A DNA stretch of 64,000 bases from Telmatobacter sp. DSM 110680 (GTDB taxonomy: Bacteria > Acidobacteriota > Terriglobia > Terriglobales > Acidobacteriaceae), in assembly GCF_039994875.1 (NCBI RefSeq), contig NZ_CP121196.1:4464001-4528000 (forward strand). Reading direction: 5' to 3'. Below, in pieces: positions 16,541-27,400 of the stretch; positions within the stretch are counted from its first letter, which is position 1, and each line of letters begins with the position of its first letter. The notes beneath the pieces were generated by a model that worked only from the letters and a program-made list of their open reading frames with translations, made no database searches and was not told the origin of the DNA. The position numbers were made by a program, and so were the translations under genes.

Positions 16541-18688
16541 TTAGCGTTCGATCAAGGGTCTATGAGCCAACCTGAAGTGATCCTCGAGAGCTCTCAATAA
16601 GCTCGAGAACCCCTTGCCTTGCGCATATAAAAGCGTGCGATCGCCACGATGTTCTCGGATGAACTCGGTAGCGGAATGCTTCGCCGCCGCCCAGGCGATG
16701 ACAAATATGTCGCTATTCCGAGCCAGAGCGCGAAGACGAGATGTGCCAACATGATCGGCGTTGCATTCAACTTCTACGCCTGGCGCAGCAGCCTCCAGCG
16801 CTACCTTTGCCTGGCGGCTTGCTCCCTCCAAAAGTGAGTAGATTGCCACCTTCTTGTTGCTGAGACGAGTCGCGAAATTATCCTGGCCGACTTGATCCGC
16901 TGTGATACCCAGTATTTCGGACGTCCATCCAAACTCCTCGGCGAGGCGTCTCAGCGCGGCGAGTTGCAGGCTGCTCAGCCGGGTTCGGACCCCCGCAATC
17001 CGCGCTAGCATTCTATGCAACAATGCTTCGCGGGCAGCAGAATCCGGAGAAGTGTTTCGCATGAATGCCTCAATCACCTCGAGAGTCCAGAAAATCATGT
17101 CAACGCCCAAAGCTTCGCCAGCCAATTCTTCGACGTCGGCGATGAGCGCCTTGTAGTCTCGCACGCCCAGACCTGAGGCAAGTAGACCTTCGATCAAGAT
17201 CTGACTGGAGTCATACACTGCCCCGCTCCGGGATGCTCCTAGGGCTAGAAGTGTGATCAGGTTGGCATAAACTTTCGCAAGAGCCGGCGACGGGAAGCCG
17301 GGATCTCGTTTGATTGATGCAACGATGAATGGCAATGCTTGGAAGGTCCGTTCAGCGGCCAGTTCGTCACCCTGTGCGGCTCCAAGGCCATCGATCAGTG
17401 CTCGGACATACGTTGGATCGCTCGCTTCATCCGCGATTAACCACTCTTCGGCACCAAAGCGCGCCACTTCGAGCGCGTTTGTAAAGGTTGGATTGGCAGC
17501 ACGCGCCAGCCAAGCCAGCCAAGAGGTCGGCAGATCGACCTGCGTTGTTTCCGCTTCAATGGCCCGCAATGCCGACGAGAAGGGCTCTGCCCTGGCAAGC
17601 TCAAGCCGCTGGTCGTCATTTAGGCGGGCGACGGCAGACAATGCTGCGGCCAACAGATCTACGCTCTCGGAATCTACGCTGGCAACGACCAGTTCGCGGG
17701 CCTGATCGATCGGGGAAAGCGGAGGAAGCGGTTTATGCGCGATTGGCGCTAATCGATTTGCAAGCCAGCCCAGTATGTCCTTCCTCGCATCAAGCGCGGG
17801 CTGAAGCTCTTCACGTTCTGGAGACACGAGGGCCTCCAGACCGAACAACCGCCAACCTCCGTCCCGAAGAGAGGACGGTGCTGGGAGTGTCAACATCGTG
17901 AGTGCGAGTGGTCTAACTTTTTGGGAATAGATCCTCTCCGTGGACTGAGGTTCGTCTCCATCAAAAGAGGTCGAAAGATGTACCTGATAGAGTGCTTCGA
18001 GGAGCAACGCTGCGACGGCAGGAGTTTTGCGGGCTACAGCGAGATTTGCGAATCCTCGTAGATCAGTTATGGCCGTCCAGTCATCGAAGGTAGCGAGTAG
18101 TTGAACTTGGAGTGATCTAAGATTCAGTGCATCGAGTCTGAATTCATCTCGCAGACGATCAAGCAACAACGCCGCGGCATCTCGCCGGCCAATATTCAGA
18201 TGATCCTGAAAGCGAGCCAGCAACCAACTCGTCGGCTCTGGAGCAGATTTGCTGTGTTGAGGCGCTCGCGCGAAAGTCTCTCGCATGCGAATCAGTGCGC
18301 GAAGTGCGCTCTTTCGAGTTTGCGCCCCGACCGGTACTGACATCACGGCAGTTACTTGCGGTCCGAGTTCACTCAAGACTGCGCCGATTCCATTCTTGTC
18401 CAAGAGTTCTACGGGGAATCCATTAAAGGACGTGATGGTAGGTCCTGCAAATGCCTGAAGCACAGGACGCAGTCGCCGCCAATCTGAGGGTGAAGCCGCC
18501 GCAATCACCCGCAGGCTTCCGCCGACGCGTGCCTCTGGGATCAATGCCCCCGGAAAATCCGGATCGGCGATAGTCGACATAAGCTGGATGCACTCGTCGC
18601 TTATCTCGGAGGGAAATGTCCCGCATTCATCTAGAATTCGAAGTCGTGTCGCGATAGATTTGGACTTCTCCAGGTCGACTGCAATCAT
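16541..18688 (-). CDS. dpdD: DpdD, Dpd restriction-module protein
   Basis: The last gene of the dpd operon, about 715 residues. The ATG at 18688 makes a 4-base ATGA overlap with the dpdK stop, matching its neighbours; the frame extends to 18706. The protein is mostly helical with no motif I can name. Residues ~630-715 look like a TIR-like or receiver-like alpha/beta unit (VAIYSLLEGASRQAKVALE, then DIFVIAWAAAKHSATEFI). The name is by elimination: all other dpd restriction genes (E-K) are accounted for, and DpdD is the large protein left. The Dpd restriction set (D-K) is associated with attack on DNA lacking deazaguanine; the role of DpdD is unknown. Confidence 0.65.
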   Translation of the reverse strand: MIAVDLEKSKSIATRLRILDECGTFPSEISDECIQLMSTIADPDFPGALIPEARVGGSLRVIAAASPSDWRRLRPVLQAFAGPTITSFNGFPVELLDKNGIGAVLSELGPQVTAVMSVPVGAQTRKSALRALIRMRETFARAPQHSKSAPEPTSWLLARFQDHLNIGRRDAAALLLDRLRDEFRLDALNLRSLQVQLLATFDDWTAITDLRGFANLAVARKTPAVAALLLEALYQVHLSTSFDGDEPQSTERIYSQKVRPLALTMLTLPAPSSLRDGGWRLFGLEALVSPEREELQPALDARKDILGWLANRLAPIAHKPLPPLSPIDQARELVVASVDSESVDLLAAALSAVARLNDDQRLELARAEPFSSALRAIEAETTQVDLPTSWLAWLARAANPTFTNALEVARFGAEEWLIADEASDPTYVRALIDGLGAAQGDELAAERTFQALPFIVASIKRDPGFPSPALAKVYANLITLLALGASRSGAVYDSSQILIEGLLASGLGVRDYKALIADVEELAGEALGVDMIFWTLEVIEAFMRNTSPDSAAREALLHRMLARIAGVRTRLSSLQLAALRRLAEEFGWTSEILGITADQVGQDNFATRLSNKKVAIYSLLEGASRQAKVALEAAAPGVEVECNADHVGTSRLRALARNSDIFVIAWAAAKHSATEFIREHRGDRTLLYAQGKGFSSLLRALEDHFRLAHRPLIER

Positions 18689-19215
18689 TTGAGAAGTCCC
18701 TCCCATTGCAGTTCCAACTGCTCCGCTTGCTCTGCGATGGCGCTCGGATCGGTGCGGAGCACGAGGTGTTCTCCGTTCACCGAAATGCCGTTTAGGGTCA
18801 GATTCATTGATCCGCTTAGAAAATAGTCGACACCCAAGAGACCCTTAGCATGGAAGTCCCTCTCCACCCGCCACTTCAAGTGGTCTCCAAAGCTCTCCTT
18901 GAGGGAACGAAGGCGCGCGATGAAATACTCGTTGTGACCGTGCTCTCTGATAATGAGGCGCACTTGAACACCACGTGCCAAGAGTGCTCCGAGAACTTGG
19001 GACAGGCGTATCGGAGCGGCAGGCCAATCTGGCTCGAGCGAGGCAAATCGACGAGCCGAATTGTCCAGAATTTCAACATCAGATATCCACGCAAAGAACA
19101 ACCAGAGTTTAGGGCTAGGGCTAATTAGCTCCGCAGCAAATATGCTTTGAAACAAGTCGCGCACAGCTCGAGCCTGCGCCGGTCCATGAAGATCACGAGA
19201 GGGATAGTTGGTCAT
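18685..19215 (-). CDS. dpdK: DpdK, phospholipase D-like nuclease of the Dpd system
   Basis: 176 residues. One PLD-type HKD motif is visible near 120-140: HAKGLLGVDYFLSGSMN (H-x-K followed by G-S-x-N). This is the half-site of nucleases that act as dimers. The N terminus carries the strand/helix pattern of PLD-fold nucleases (WLFFAWISDVEIL). It overlaps dpdJ by ATGA. PLD-type proteins also occur in DISARM and other restriction systems, so a DNA-cutting role is a reasonable inference. Confidence 0.85.
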   Translation of the reverse strand: MTNYPSRDLHGPAQARAVRDLFQSIFAAELISPSPKLWLFFAWISDVEILDNSARRFASLEPDWPAAPIRLSQVLGALLARGVQVRLIIREHGHNEYFIARLRSLKESFGDHLKWRVERDFHAKGLLGVDYFLSGSMNLTLNGISVNGEHLVLRTDPSAIAEQAEQLELQWEGLLK

Positions 19216-22200
19216 GAATGCTCCCTGAGCGTGAGGTTTGCTAAGATTCGACCGCCAAATTGCTCCACCCGAGCGATCACGGGAAAGAATTGGAGGACGC
19301 CTACATCAACAGGTGTCGCCGACAACCGGACTAACGCTGCTCTTAATTGCCCTGCCCGATCGGCAGGTGCAGCAAGTCGACATGTGCCTGTGGCCGCAAA
19401 TGCAGAATCAAGTTGAATTCGCCAATCAGGATCACCTAGTTCCACCGTCACCAAGGAATGATCGACGAGGAGATGACGAACGACAGCAGGATCGGTCGCC
19501 CGCACTTCACGGAAGGGGTTATATGATTGCAAACTGGTCAAGCGCACTTCAGCCTCTCTAGGCCAGAGCAGGGTTGTGATCGCTGCAAGAATGCTGATTG
19601 TCGATACGGCCTCCGCTGGCACGGTTGCGTCGAGAAATGAACGTATTCTGTCTCGCCAGAATTCTCTTCGGCTGCAGATAAATGCGAATTCGCGTAAACC
19701 GATGGCTAGTTCGAACCGATGTTGCAACTCATCCCAGTACCCATACAATTCGAGGAGAATTTGGTCGAGGTCCGGTCCAGCTCCCGCGCGAAGCAAGCGG
19801 TTATTCAGCGAGACGACCAAGGCGTGACTAAGATCGACGCCGCCACGCTTCGCCATCGTCGCCGACAGGCCTTGCCACAGTTGCGCACGGCGGACATGTG
19901 AGTCCGTGGCGCGCAGTTGAGCAATTCCACCGCCCACCTCCGGATCGGTATTTGCAAGGAACAGAATTCGACGCAAGCCACTATCGACAAGTTCCAGATC
20001 AGTTGGTGCCAATGCGGCTTCTACTGCATCGAAGAAGACACGCGGTTCGTTCGAGAAACGCTCCGCAAACGCTTCCAGTACCCCTGCGCCACCAAGAGTA
20101 GTCTCCGTAATCCAGATGGTGGCGACGCCACTCTCCCTATCGTCACGAACGTCCACGAGTAAATTGTCGAAGGTTGCATACCGAGGCGCGGCAGCGATGC
20201 AAGCTTGGAGCATCGACTCACCCACTGTTTCGAGAGTTAGCCTTCGAAGCCACTGGTCGAATGCTGTTGCGTCAACTTGATCGAACTCGCGGGCAACGGC
20301 CCTTAATGCCGCACGAACCTCTGGACGAGCGACGTGTAGAGCGAGACCTTGTTGTAGGCGGCCTCCTCCGCCGGAGCTTGGTGGACTTGCCAAATCACTC
20401 GCAGGGGGCTCTTCGTCTTCCTCACCGGCATTTTCTTCGTCATCAGGCAGGGTTACGGACGAGACGGCAAACAACTCATCCATCACCGTTTGAAAAGTGA
20501 AATCGATCCGCTCGTCAGAGAGGAGACTAGCGGCCACGTCTTGCATGCTTCTATTGGTGCTGGCAGCGTCCGCTAAGAGTGAGGAGCTAAGGATTTGAAA
20601 TAGCCAATCACGCTGGAATACGTTCAGGTCTTCGGGTAGTTCGACATTTTCGCGGAAGCGTTGACGTAAATACGCCTGCCGCGAACTGGCTAACAATGCC
20701 AGAGAAAGCCTGCTTGCTCCAACCTGCTCTCCGGTGGGCATGACCAGGTCAAGTCGAATGCCATCCACCTCGAGTTCGAATCCAATCGCTGCAGGCCGGT
20801 CATCGTCGCTCCGAAAGTTGAGGGTGACGGGAAGTTCAGCTTGGAGAGTTCGAATATTTGCTTTCGCAGTATGCGAAAAACGTCGGACCCCTACACTCGC
20901 TCGAAAGCGGTGAAGGAAAAAATGCACCTTTTCGACGTAGGTGCGCCAAGGTGACCGCGGCGGTACGGGTACACATAGCGGATTTCCATTGGCGACAATA
21001 TCAGTGAGCCAACTAAGGCGTGCATTGCTAGTCGGAAGGGCCTCGGTTCTATCCGCTTTGGCGAGACGCACCGTCCAAGGCCGATAGACAAGAAATTGTG
21101 CCGCATCGGACGCGTCGTTAAACCGAGCGGCAAATTCGCCCACGAATTCATGCTCTTCGGCATACTCACTGATTTTCCGCGACTGCAGCGGCCGTGTCGG
21201 ATCGACACGGACCCAATGCGAGAGTCCCCCTCGCTCGTGGGCGAATCGTCGCGTTACGCGGCCAGGGACCAGTTGTCCGAGCGCTTGAAATATCGGCATC
21301 GACTCGGTCCGCCACTCGTGATTGACCGTTGCTGGAGGAATCAACACTCGCACCTCCGGAAGGCTCAAGTCGCTAAATAGGTTTTGCGGCACGAAGTCCG
21401 GAAGTGGGTGAAAGGGCTCATAGAAATCCAAAGTCAGTTCGGGGCTAGGAAATGCAAGGCTCCAGTTCCGAAACAGACGTCTAACCAACGTTGGCACAGC
21501 TTCCAGCAACAGAGAGCGGGGTGCCTCCCATAGGAGAGTTTGAGCCACTTCTTCGTCAATGCAGAGAGCTCCCATCAGATGCTCTCGGAGGCTCGTAATC
21601 GCCTTTCCGTCGCCTTGAACGAGTTGCGTGAGTTTAGTCTTAACCCGATTGATGACCTTGGCCACTGCGGGACTTCCCGACTCCAATGGTCGGCTCAAAA
21701 AATCCCAGGCCCAGGCTTTTTCTGCCCCCGAAGATTGATTCGAAAGCCAGTCGAATAGAGCGAAGGTGGCCTGCATCTTTAGGACATATGGATTGCGGAT
21801 GGGCAGCCGTTGCGGTTCGAGCATCGGATCGAATAGCCGTTCATAGGACTGGTAAAACGCGCGATCGCGGCCGTAGTCTGACAGAATCGTCAGCATGATC
21901 GGCCGCATCTCGCGAGTGCGGCCGGCGCGACCCTTCCGTTGAAGAAAGGACGCCATCCCACGCGGAGATTTGTGCTGGATCACCGCACCCACTTCGATAT
22001 CATTGAAGCCAACCTCTAACGCAGCCGTCGCTACAACGATGTTTGTCCCTTGTTCAACCCCAGCATCTTGCGAAGTGGTTCGCCCGATCACGAGGCGCCG
22101 GTTAAGGCTGTGGCCGATGTCTTCGCACAGTCGCCACCGCTGGCCTTCTAGATCGCGAACACGATCATCGGCACCCGCCGCTCGAAGAGCCGCCAGGGGT

Positions 22201-23747
22201 TGTCGCCGCATGTCGGGCTGACCAAATATTGAATAAGCTTCAGCATCGCGCAAATCGTCGTAGAGGCGATTCGTCACGTCGAGGTCATCGGTAAAAAGAA
22301 ACGCGCGACGCCCGAAAGCACCAATCGAATTTGTGGATGCTGGAGGATCGAGCACTCGGGAAACAAGCATGGATGTCTGAATCGTGGTGGACAGGAGCGA
22401 TGCTCGAGTGGATGGATCCCCGCGAAGCAGTACCTGATACTCTGCGCCACTCTGGTCATACTCGTCGGTGGTTGGTGTCACCTCCACCACTCGCTCGATG
22501 GCGGCGCCAGTAAGGTCCGAGAAAAAGCGCGCAGCATCTCCCAGAGTGGCTGAGAGACCCACCCATTTGACAGGTGCACCGAGAAGATATCTCCAGCGCC
22601 TCAACGTCAAGGCCGCTTGGGCACCGCTTGTCCCCTCGTAGGTATGAACCTCGTCAAGAAGAGCGAGAAACGGCTTACGCGTGGTGCCGACACCGAACAC
22701 ACCGCGCGTCCAATGGTCGGAGAGACGCTGGTTGAGGATCTCCGTAGTGGTAAAGAGAATATCGGGTGGCTCTTTCTGAATTCGTTGACGAGTGAGGACA
22801 ATATGGCTCTCTTTAGCCTCGTAACCGCAACCAGGGCGTGCGCAATAGAGTCTCTCTCGGGATGCTTCCAAATCAACGCTTCGCCAAAGCATCTCTGCCC
22901 GGCACGATGGACAGCGCATCCAAGGACAAATCCAATCCCGACCATGTCGTGCCCAATGTTTATCGTTGAGCGCGCTACCATTCGCTTGGTTCGGAGTCGC
23001 GCTAAAGAGAGCACCAATTCGAATCGGTCGGCGCTGATGAGTTTCTAAGACAATATCAATCTCTCGTGCCATGCGAAAGGCTTCGCCAAACTGATCTTTG
23101 AGTAGTTCTAGGCGTGGATAGATCGCAAGTACTTTAACCCAAGGCTCAGAGTTGATGGCCTCGCCGATGGCGAGCATGGCCGGCAAGTAAAAAGCAATCG
23201 TCTTTCCACTTCCTGTTCCCGCCGTGACAATCGTGGCTCCGTCGTCGCCCTCTTGTGCGATCCGAATGGTGGCGCGTTCCTGAAAGGCAGCGAGCCCTTT
23301 TGCCAGTCGTTTGGTCAACGCATCCCAGATTGCTCGCCGAAGTGCTGTTGGCGCAATGACAGCCTCGTGCATTTCTAGAATTTGCGATGGGAGTCGCTTG
23401 CGGCGGGGGAAACGGCGAGGGCGGCGATCGACTCTAAAATCTGCGACCAGCCTAGGTGCACCCTGCCACGGTCGGTTTGGGAAAAGCTGGCGATTGGCAG
23501 CGAGAAGTCTCATCATCTCGGCGAACCTCGAACGATATCGCCGATCACCGCTGCTGCCCATCAACTCGAACACCAACTTTGCTTCGATCAGGGCCTCGAG
23601 CGTGTCGTCCGCGCGGTCCGTGTCAGGACATAGCGCGAGAGCATCTTCCTGACTAAGACCACCAGCGGTGTAGCCCCATTCGAGCGAGCGCATCTCCAAA
23701 GCTTCGATCGAATCAAGCAGCGCCAATTGCTCAGCAGTTATCGGCAT
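19212..23747 (-). CDS. dpdJ: DpdJ, DEAD/DEAH-box helicase of the Dpd system
   Basis: 1511 residues, superfamily 2 helicase. Walker A TAGTGSGKT is near residue 177, the Walker B variant DEVH near 362, motif III SAT near 400 and motif VI QRKGRAGR near 600. A Cys4 zinc knuckle (CPSC...CARPGC) is inserted at about 275-310 between motifs I and II. The remaining ~850 residues include a DUF1998-like C-terminal part (TTLGGAGVLEAF, FLANTDPEVGGG) as in DrmA/YprA-type helicases. It likely translocates on or remodels DNA for restriction. It overlaps dpdK by 4 bases and follows dpdI by 10 bases. Confidence 0.88.
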   Translation of the reverse strand: MPITAEQLALLDSIEALEMRSLEWGYTAGGLSQEDALALCPDTDRADDTLEALIEAKLVFELMGSSGDRRYRSRFAEMMRLLAANRQLFPNRPWQGAPRLVADFRVDRRPRRFPRRKRLPSQILEMHEAVIAPTALRRAIWDALTKRLAKGLAAFQERATIRIAQEGDDGATIVTAGTGSGKTIAFYLPAMLAIGEAINSEPWVKVLAIYPRLELLKDQFGEAFRMAREIDIVLETHQRRPIRIGALFSATPNQANGSALNDKHWARHGRDWICPWMRCPSCRAEMLWRSVDLEASRERLYCARPGCGYEAKESHIVLTRQRIQKEPPDILFTTTEILNQRLSDHWTRGVFGVGTTRKPFLALLDEVHTYEGTSGAQAALTLRRWRYLLGAPVKWVGLSATLGDAARFFSDLTGAAIERVVEVTPTTDEYDQSGAEYQVLLRGDPSTRASLLSTTIQTSMLVSRVLDPPASTNSIGAFGRRAFLFTDDLDVTNRLYDDLRDAEAYSIFGQPDMRRQPLAALRAAGADDRVRDLEGQRWRLCEDIGHSLNRRLVIGRTTSQDAGVEQGTNIVVATAALEVGFNDIEVGAVIQHKSPRGMASFLQRKGRAGRTREMRPIMLTILSDYGRDRAFYQSYERLFDPMLEPQRLPIRNPYVLKMQATFALFDWLSNQSSGAEKAWAWDFLSRPLESGSPAVAKVINRVKTKLTQLVQGDGKAITSLREHLMGALCIDEEVAQTLLWEAPRSLLLEAVPTLVRRLFRNWSLAFPSPELTLDFYEPFHPLPDFVPQNLFSDLSLPEVRVLIPPATVNHEWRTESMPIFQALGQLVPGRVTRRFAHERGGLSHWVRVDPTRPLQSRKISEYAEEHEFVGEFAARFNDASDAAQFLVYRPWTVRLAKADRTEALPTSNARLSWLTDIVANGNPLCVPVPPRSPWRTYVEKVHFFLHRFRASVGVRRFSHTAKANIRTLQAELPVTLNFRSDDDRPAAIGFELEVDGIRLDLVMPTGEQVGASRLSLALLASSRQAYLRQRFRENVELPEDLNVFQRDWLFQILSSSLLADAASTNRSMQDVAASLLSDERIDFTFQTVMDELFAVSSVTLPDDEENAGEEDEEPPASDLASPPSSGGGGRLQQGLALHVARPEVRAALRAVAREFDQVDATAFDQWLRRLTLETVGESMLQACIAAAPRYATFDNLLVDVRDDRESGVATIWITETTLGGAGVLEAFAERFSNEPRVFFDAVEAALAPTDLELVDSGLRRILFLANTDPEVGGGIAQLRATDSHVRRAQLWQGLSATMAKRGGVDLSHALVVSLNNRLLRAGAGPDLDQILLELYGYWDELQHRFELAIGLREFAFICSRREFWRDRIRSFLDATVPAEAVSTISILAAITTLLWPREAEVRLTSLQSYNPFREVRATDPAVVRHLLVDHSLVTVELGDPDWRIQLDSAFAATGTCRLAAPADRAGQLRAALVRLSATPVDVGVLQFFPVIARVEQFGGRILANLTLREHS

Positions 23748-23757
23748 AGGCTTGAGA

Positions 23758-24471
23758 CTATCCGATCCTAACGCGGAAAGCGTTCAGTAAGTCTCTGGTC
23801 TCTAACCATTTACGCACTTCGTCAGTTAGCTCTGATAGCAGCGCTCCATTGTCGGCACAGGCACGAAGGAAGACAATGACCGTGTTTGGAATCCCATCGG
23901 CTTTGAGTTCGGACCAAGCGGCCCGATGCTCAGCAACCAATTCGTCTAGATTCTCAATCGCCTTCAGAGGATCCGTAGGGGTCCGTTTAGAGAGCTCTTC
24001 AATGCCTTGGCGAGATTTTCGGATGCGGGCCACGCTTATCTGAAATTGTGGTAATTTTGCTAACGCATCCAATACCTCACTGGAACCACTGGCGCCGTGT
24101 GAAGCAACGTAGGAACTCCAGGCCTTTCCAACCACATCTGCTGCGAAAGTGCTGATTCCGAGTAAACGATCGATAAACGCATATTTTAGGTCGAAGGGAG
24201 GATCTGCCAGAACCGTTGGATCCGCTCGCACCAAATCCTTCAGCGTGCCCGCCTTCTCGATCAAATCGTCGGAATTTGACGCGATAAAGTTGGCCGAGAT
24301 GCCCGCAGCATCAAATCGCTCAAGTATGGTTCTGACGTCCGCCAAGGATGTACCGGCCTGTCGAAGCTGCTCGCCGCGAGTGCGAAGCATCTTTGCTTGG
24401 CTTGCGGCCGCTTTGAGTTTCTCGTAGCGATTGATTTTGTCGGCTAGACCTGTAGCGCGTTCAACGAGCAT
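23758..24471 (-). CDS. dpdI: DpdI, Dpd restriction-module protein
   Basis: About 237 residues from the ATG at 24471 (a TTG precedes it at 24474). Strongly helical and charged with heptad-like patterns (LADKINRYEKLKAAASQAKMLRTRGEQLRQAG); probably coiled coil. There is no catalytic motif. It overlaps the end of dpdH by 11 bases. Named from its size and its position between the ATPase DpdH and the helicase DpdJ. Function unknown; a structural partner of DpdH is plausible. Confidence 0.75.
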   Translation of the reverse strand: MLVERATGLADKINRYEKLKAAASQAKMLRTRGEQLRQAGTSLADVRTILERFDAAGISANFIASNSDDLIEKAGTLKDLVRADPTVLADPPFDLKYAFIDRLLGISTFAADVVGKAWSSYVASHGASGSSEVLDALAKLPQFQISVARIRKSRQGIEELSKRTPTDPLKAIENLDELVAEHRAAWSELKADGIPNTVIVFLRACADNGALLSELTDEVRKWLETRDLLNAFRVRIG

Positions 24472-27400
24472 CAATCGGCTCCTTCCGCTGTTTGAGAATC
24501 TTCAAATCGGCCACAATATCCTCGAGAGATTTGTCGATTGATTTCATACTTTGTTCAACGTCGTTGATGCCTGCGTTTTGATCCTGGCCATACGCTTCGA
24601 GACTACGCTCAACCGCCTCGAAAAACTTTTCAGTGGCACCGCGAAGCAAAGTGCCTGCGTCAACGGCGTTTCGATTTCCACGACCATAATTTGGTAGAGT
24701 CGCGAGCGCAGTATCGGACTGGGCCAACTCCCGAGCCGCCGCAACGGCAGCGTCGAACTGCGTAGATCTGAACTGGTCCAAGGCTTCGGCGAACGGTGTA
24801 CTGACATTTTGAGTCGCAACTCCTGCGTTTACTGCCGCCTGGCGGGCCGCTTCGAGCGCACTCACAATCGAGGCGCGATTTGCGTCCACACCAAATGCAG
24901 CATCCATGTCTGCGATCCAACTTAGACGGACTGCCCGTTCCGCCTCCGTGGCGCTCTCTAAGCCTGTCCGAACCTCGCGATAGAGTTTGGCGACTGGACC
25001 TAAATCGTTTTCAGGGGGCTCTAACTCAAGAACCCACTTAGCCTTTCTGAGAGCACGAATGGGGGGAACGACGAGACGAGCCTCGAGCATCGAACCTGCG
25101 CGTCCGCCTTTCATGCTGGATAGCTGTGACCGTGCAATGGACGACAACGACTCGCGCTGCTTGACAATTTTCCCGTACAAGTTTCGCAGTTCCGGCGCCG
25201 AGGCCGGAGGCTCTTCGAGCCAGTTGGCAAATGCTGCGTCGATCATCTCGGCTATCGACGCACTTGGCTTCAGCCGCCCTATGATCGCTGCTCCAACACA
25301 CAGCAACTGTAATGCCGCGACTGACTGGTTCCACTTCGCGGACGGACTACTGATGGTACGCAACTGCGAGGTTACTTGGTCGGACCAAGCTTCAATGCAG
25401 TCGAGGAATCCGGAAAGTGCCCGATCCCCTTCCTCGAAGTCCCAACGAAATCTGTCCTTATCGGCCTTCAACAGACCTTGAAGAGCTTGACCCGTCTTCG
25501 GGTCAGCAGGAATCTGGAGTCTCAACTGTAGATGACTCGGAGGCTTGGTGTTTTGTCGCTCGAAGATGATGCCGGTTTGCTGAAAGATCTTTCCCGTCCT
25601 ACCTGCGAAATCCGTACGGGCAAGTCCCAGCATGTCCCAATCAATTGCTTCAGCGATGGCCGGAAAAAGCAACTCGCGAAGCTTGCTCGCGATGTTCTGA
25701 TCGAGACCTGCGCCCCTTATCCATACCTCGATCCCAAGGTCGTCTGGGTTCGCTGGACCGGGGGGCACGGGCGGCTGTGGACGCTCCTCAGGGTCCGGGT
25801 CAGCAGGGTCCTGCACGCCGGCTATCGCGGCGTTCGGAATCTCGGGCACGCCGAAGGCATCGCGCAGCGGAGCGGGGAGATTTACGATCTCACCGCTTCC
25901 GTCATAAATCTCTAGGAATGCCTTCCAGCGTCCTGCTGCGTGCTGGTTTCGGGACTGCAATTCGGTCTCAGCAGACAGGCGTAGCTTCTTTACGCCTCCC
26001 AGTTTGTCGAGCAGTTTCAGTGTTGGGAACTCGCCGGACTTGATTGTGGGTGCGAAGTTGTCAAGCACTTCCACCAATAGATCGTTCTGCAGAATCCGAG
26101 GATTGAGGCTCGCGGGCATTGAAAAGTCTACGCGCGAAGCGGCGTTCCATAAGGCAGTCTTGGTGAACGGATAAAGGCCGTAGTTGTCGATCGCGCCAAA
26201 AGTCTGATGACATTCCGGCATGTTTTGACAGTCGGTGCAATAGGATGGAGTCGCATCGTGAGGTGACGCACCCTCACTCCAACGCTCAATTCGGTCGGGG
26301 CCCATTCTGGCCGCGTTCAAGTATCGTGCAGCGAATTCGGCGAGTGAATTTGGGGTTACTTCTCGACCTTCGGCGTGGCCGGCAGAGCGATCCATATCTA
26401 CGATGTGGGTAGTGCGCATATAGGCGGTTGCCGCAACGCTCTGGAAGAAACCTGTCGAAACTGCGATTGCGGTACGCATACGGCACTGGCGCTCGTCACC
26501 TTGGGAGGTGATCGCTTGAAGAAGCGCACGATCTATGCCTTGCAGTCGCGCAAACTCCTCTACCAGGAGAATCAACTCACGATCTTGCGTCTTGAGGTAA
26601 GTTCGCAGGCGCGCCATGAGTTCCTCGACTCGATCGCCGGAGAAACTCAGCGTCCGCGCGACTGCCGGGTCGAGGTTGCGGTTGATAATATCGATTGCAA
26701 TTGGGAGATTCTCCGCTCGGTTTAGCTCGACAAGATCAATCGCATCCTTCGCGAGTCTGGTCGCGTTCACGAAGTCCATACCCCCAAGTTCCAGGTCCTC
26801 CGCACTGAATAATTGGCGTCGATCAGGCCGGTTTTTTGCATTGGAATCGGCGAAGATGTGATCCACGATCGCTCCGATGACCCTGTCGTCACGGAGGAAA
26901 TGCTGCTTTCGCATGTATGGATCTTGAAGAAGGTGCGGCAAGGATAGAACCAGTGCTGCTTCAAGTTCGCTAGCGTTGCGCGGGACTTGATCCTCACGAA
27001 TGGCTTGAGCAAGATGGTTGAGCAGTTCGTGCTTCCGATTCTCACGGCTCATCACCCCATCGCCCGCAGCATTGAACGTATCAAGAAAGCTCTGCTGTTG
27101 ATCTGCTGGCAGTCTGCCGATGATGTCGCGAACAATGGCGCGCAGACTCGTGCCGGACTTGCGAACGACGAGTATCATCCGCTTCTCGTCCTCGCGCACA
27201 TTCAATCGCATCCAGTGAACGAGGTGAGACTTTCCGGACCCGGTCTCGCCAAGGATAGCGGCAAGGGAATGGGGACGTTCCTCGCGAAGAAAGTCACGAA
27301 GAAAATCCGCTGGCTTCATCTCTGCCCACGCGCTATCTGTGATCTCTTGAAAAGACTTTCCAACAGGTGGTGTCACCCGCAGATCCCAATCACTATGAAC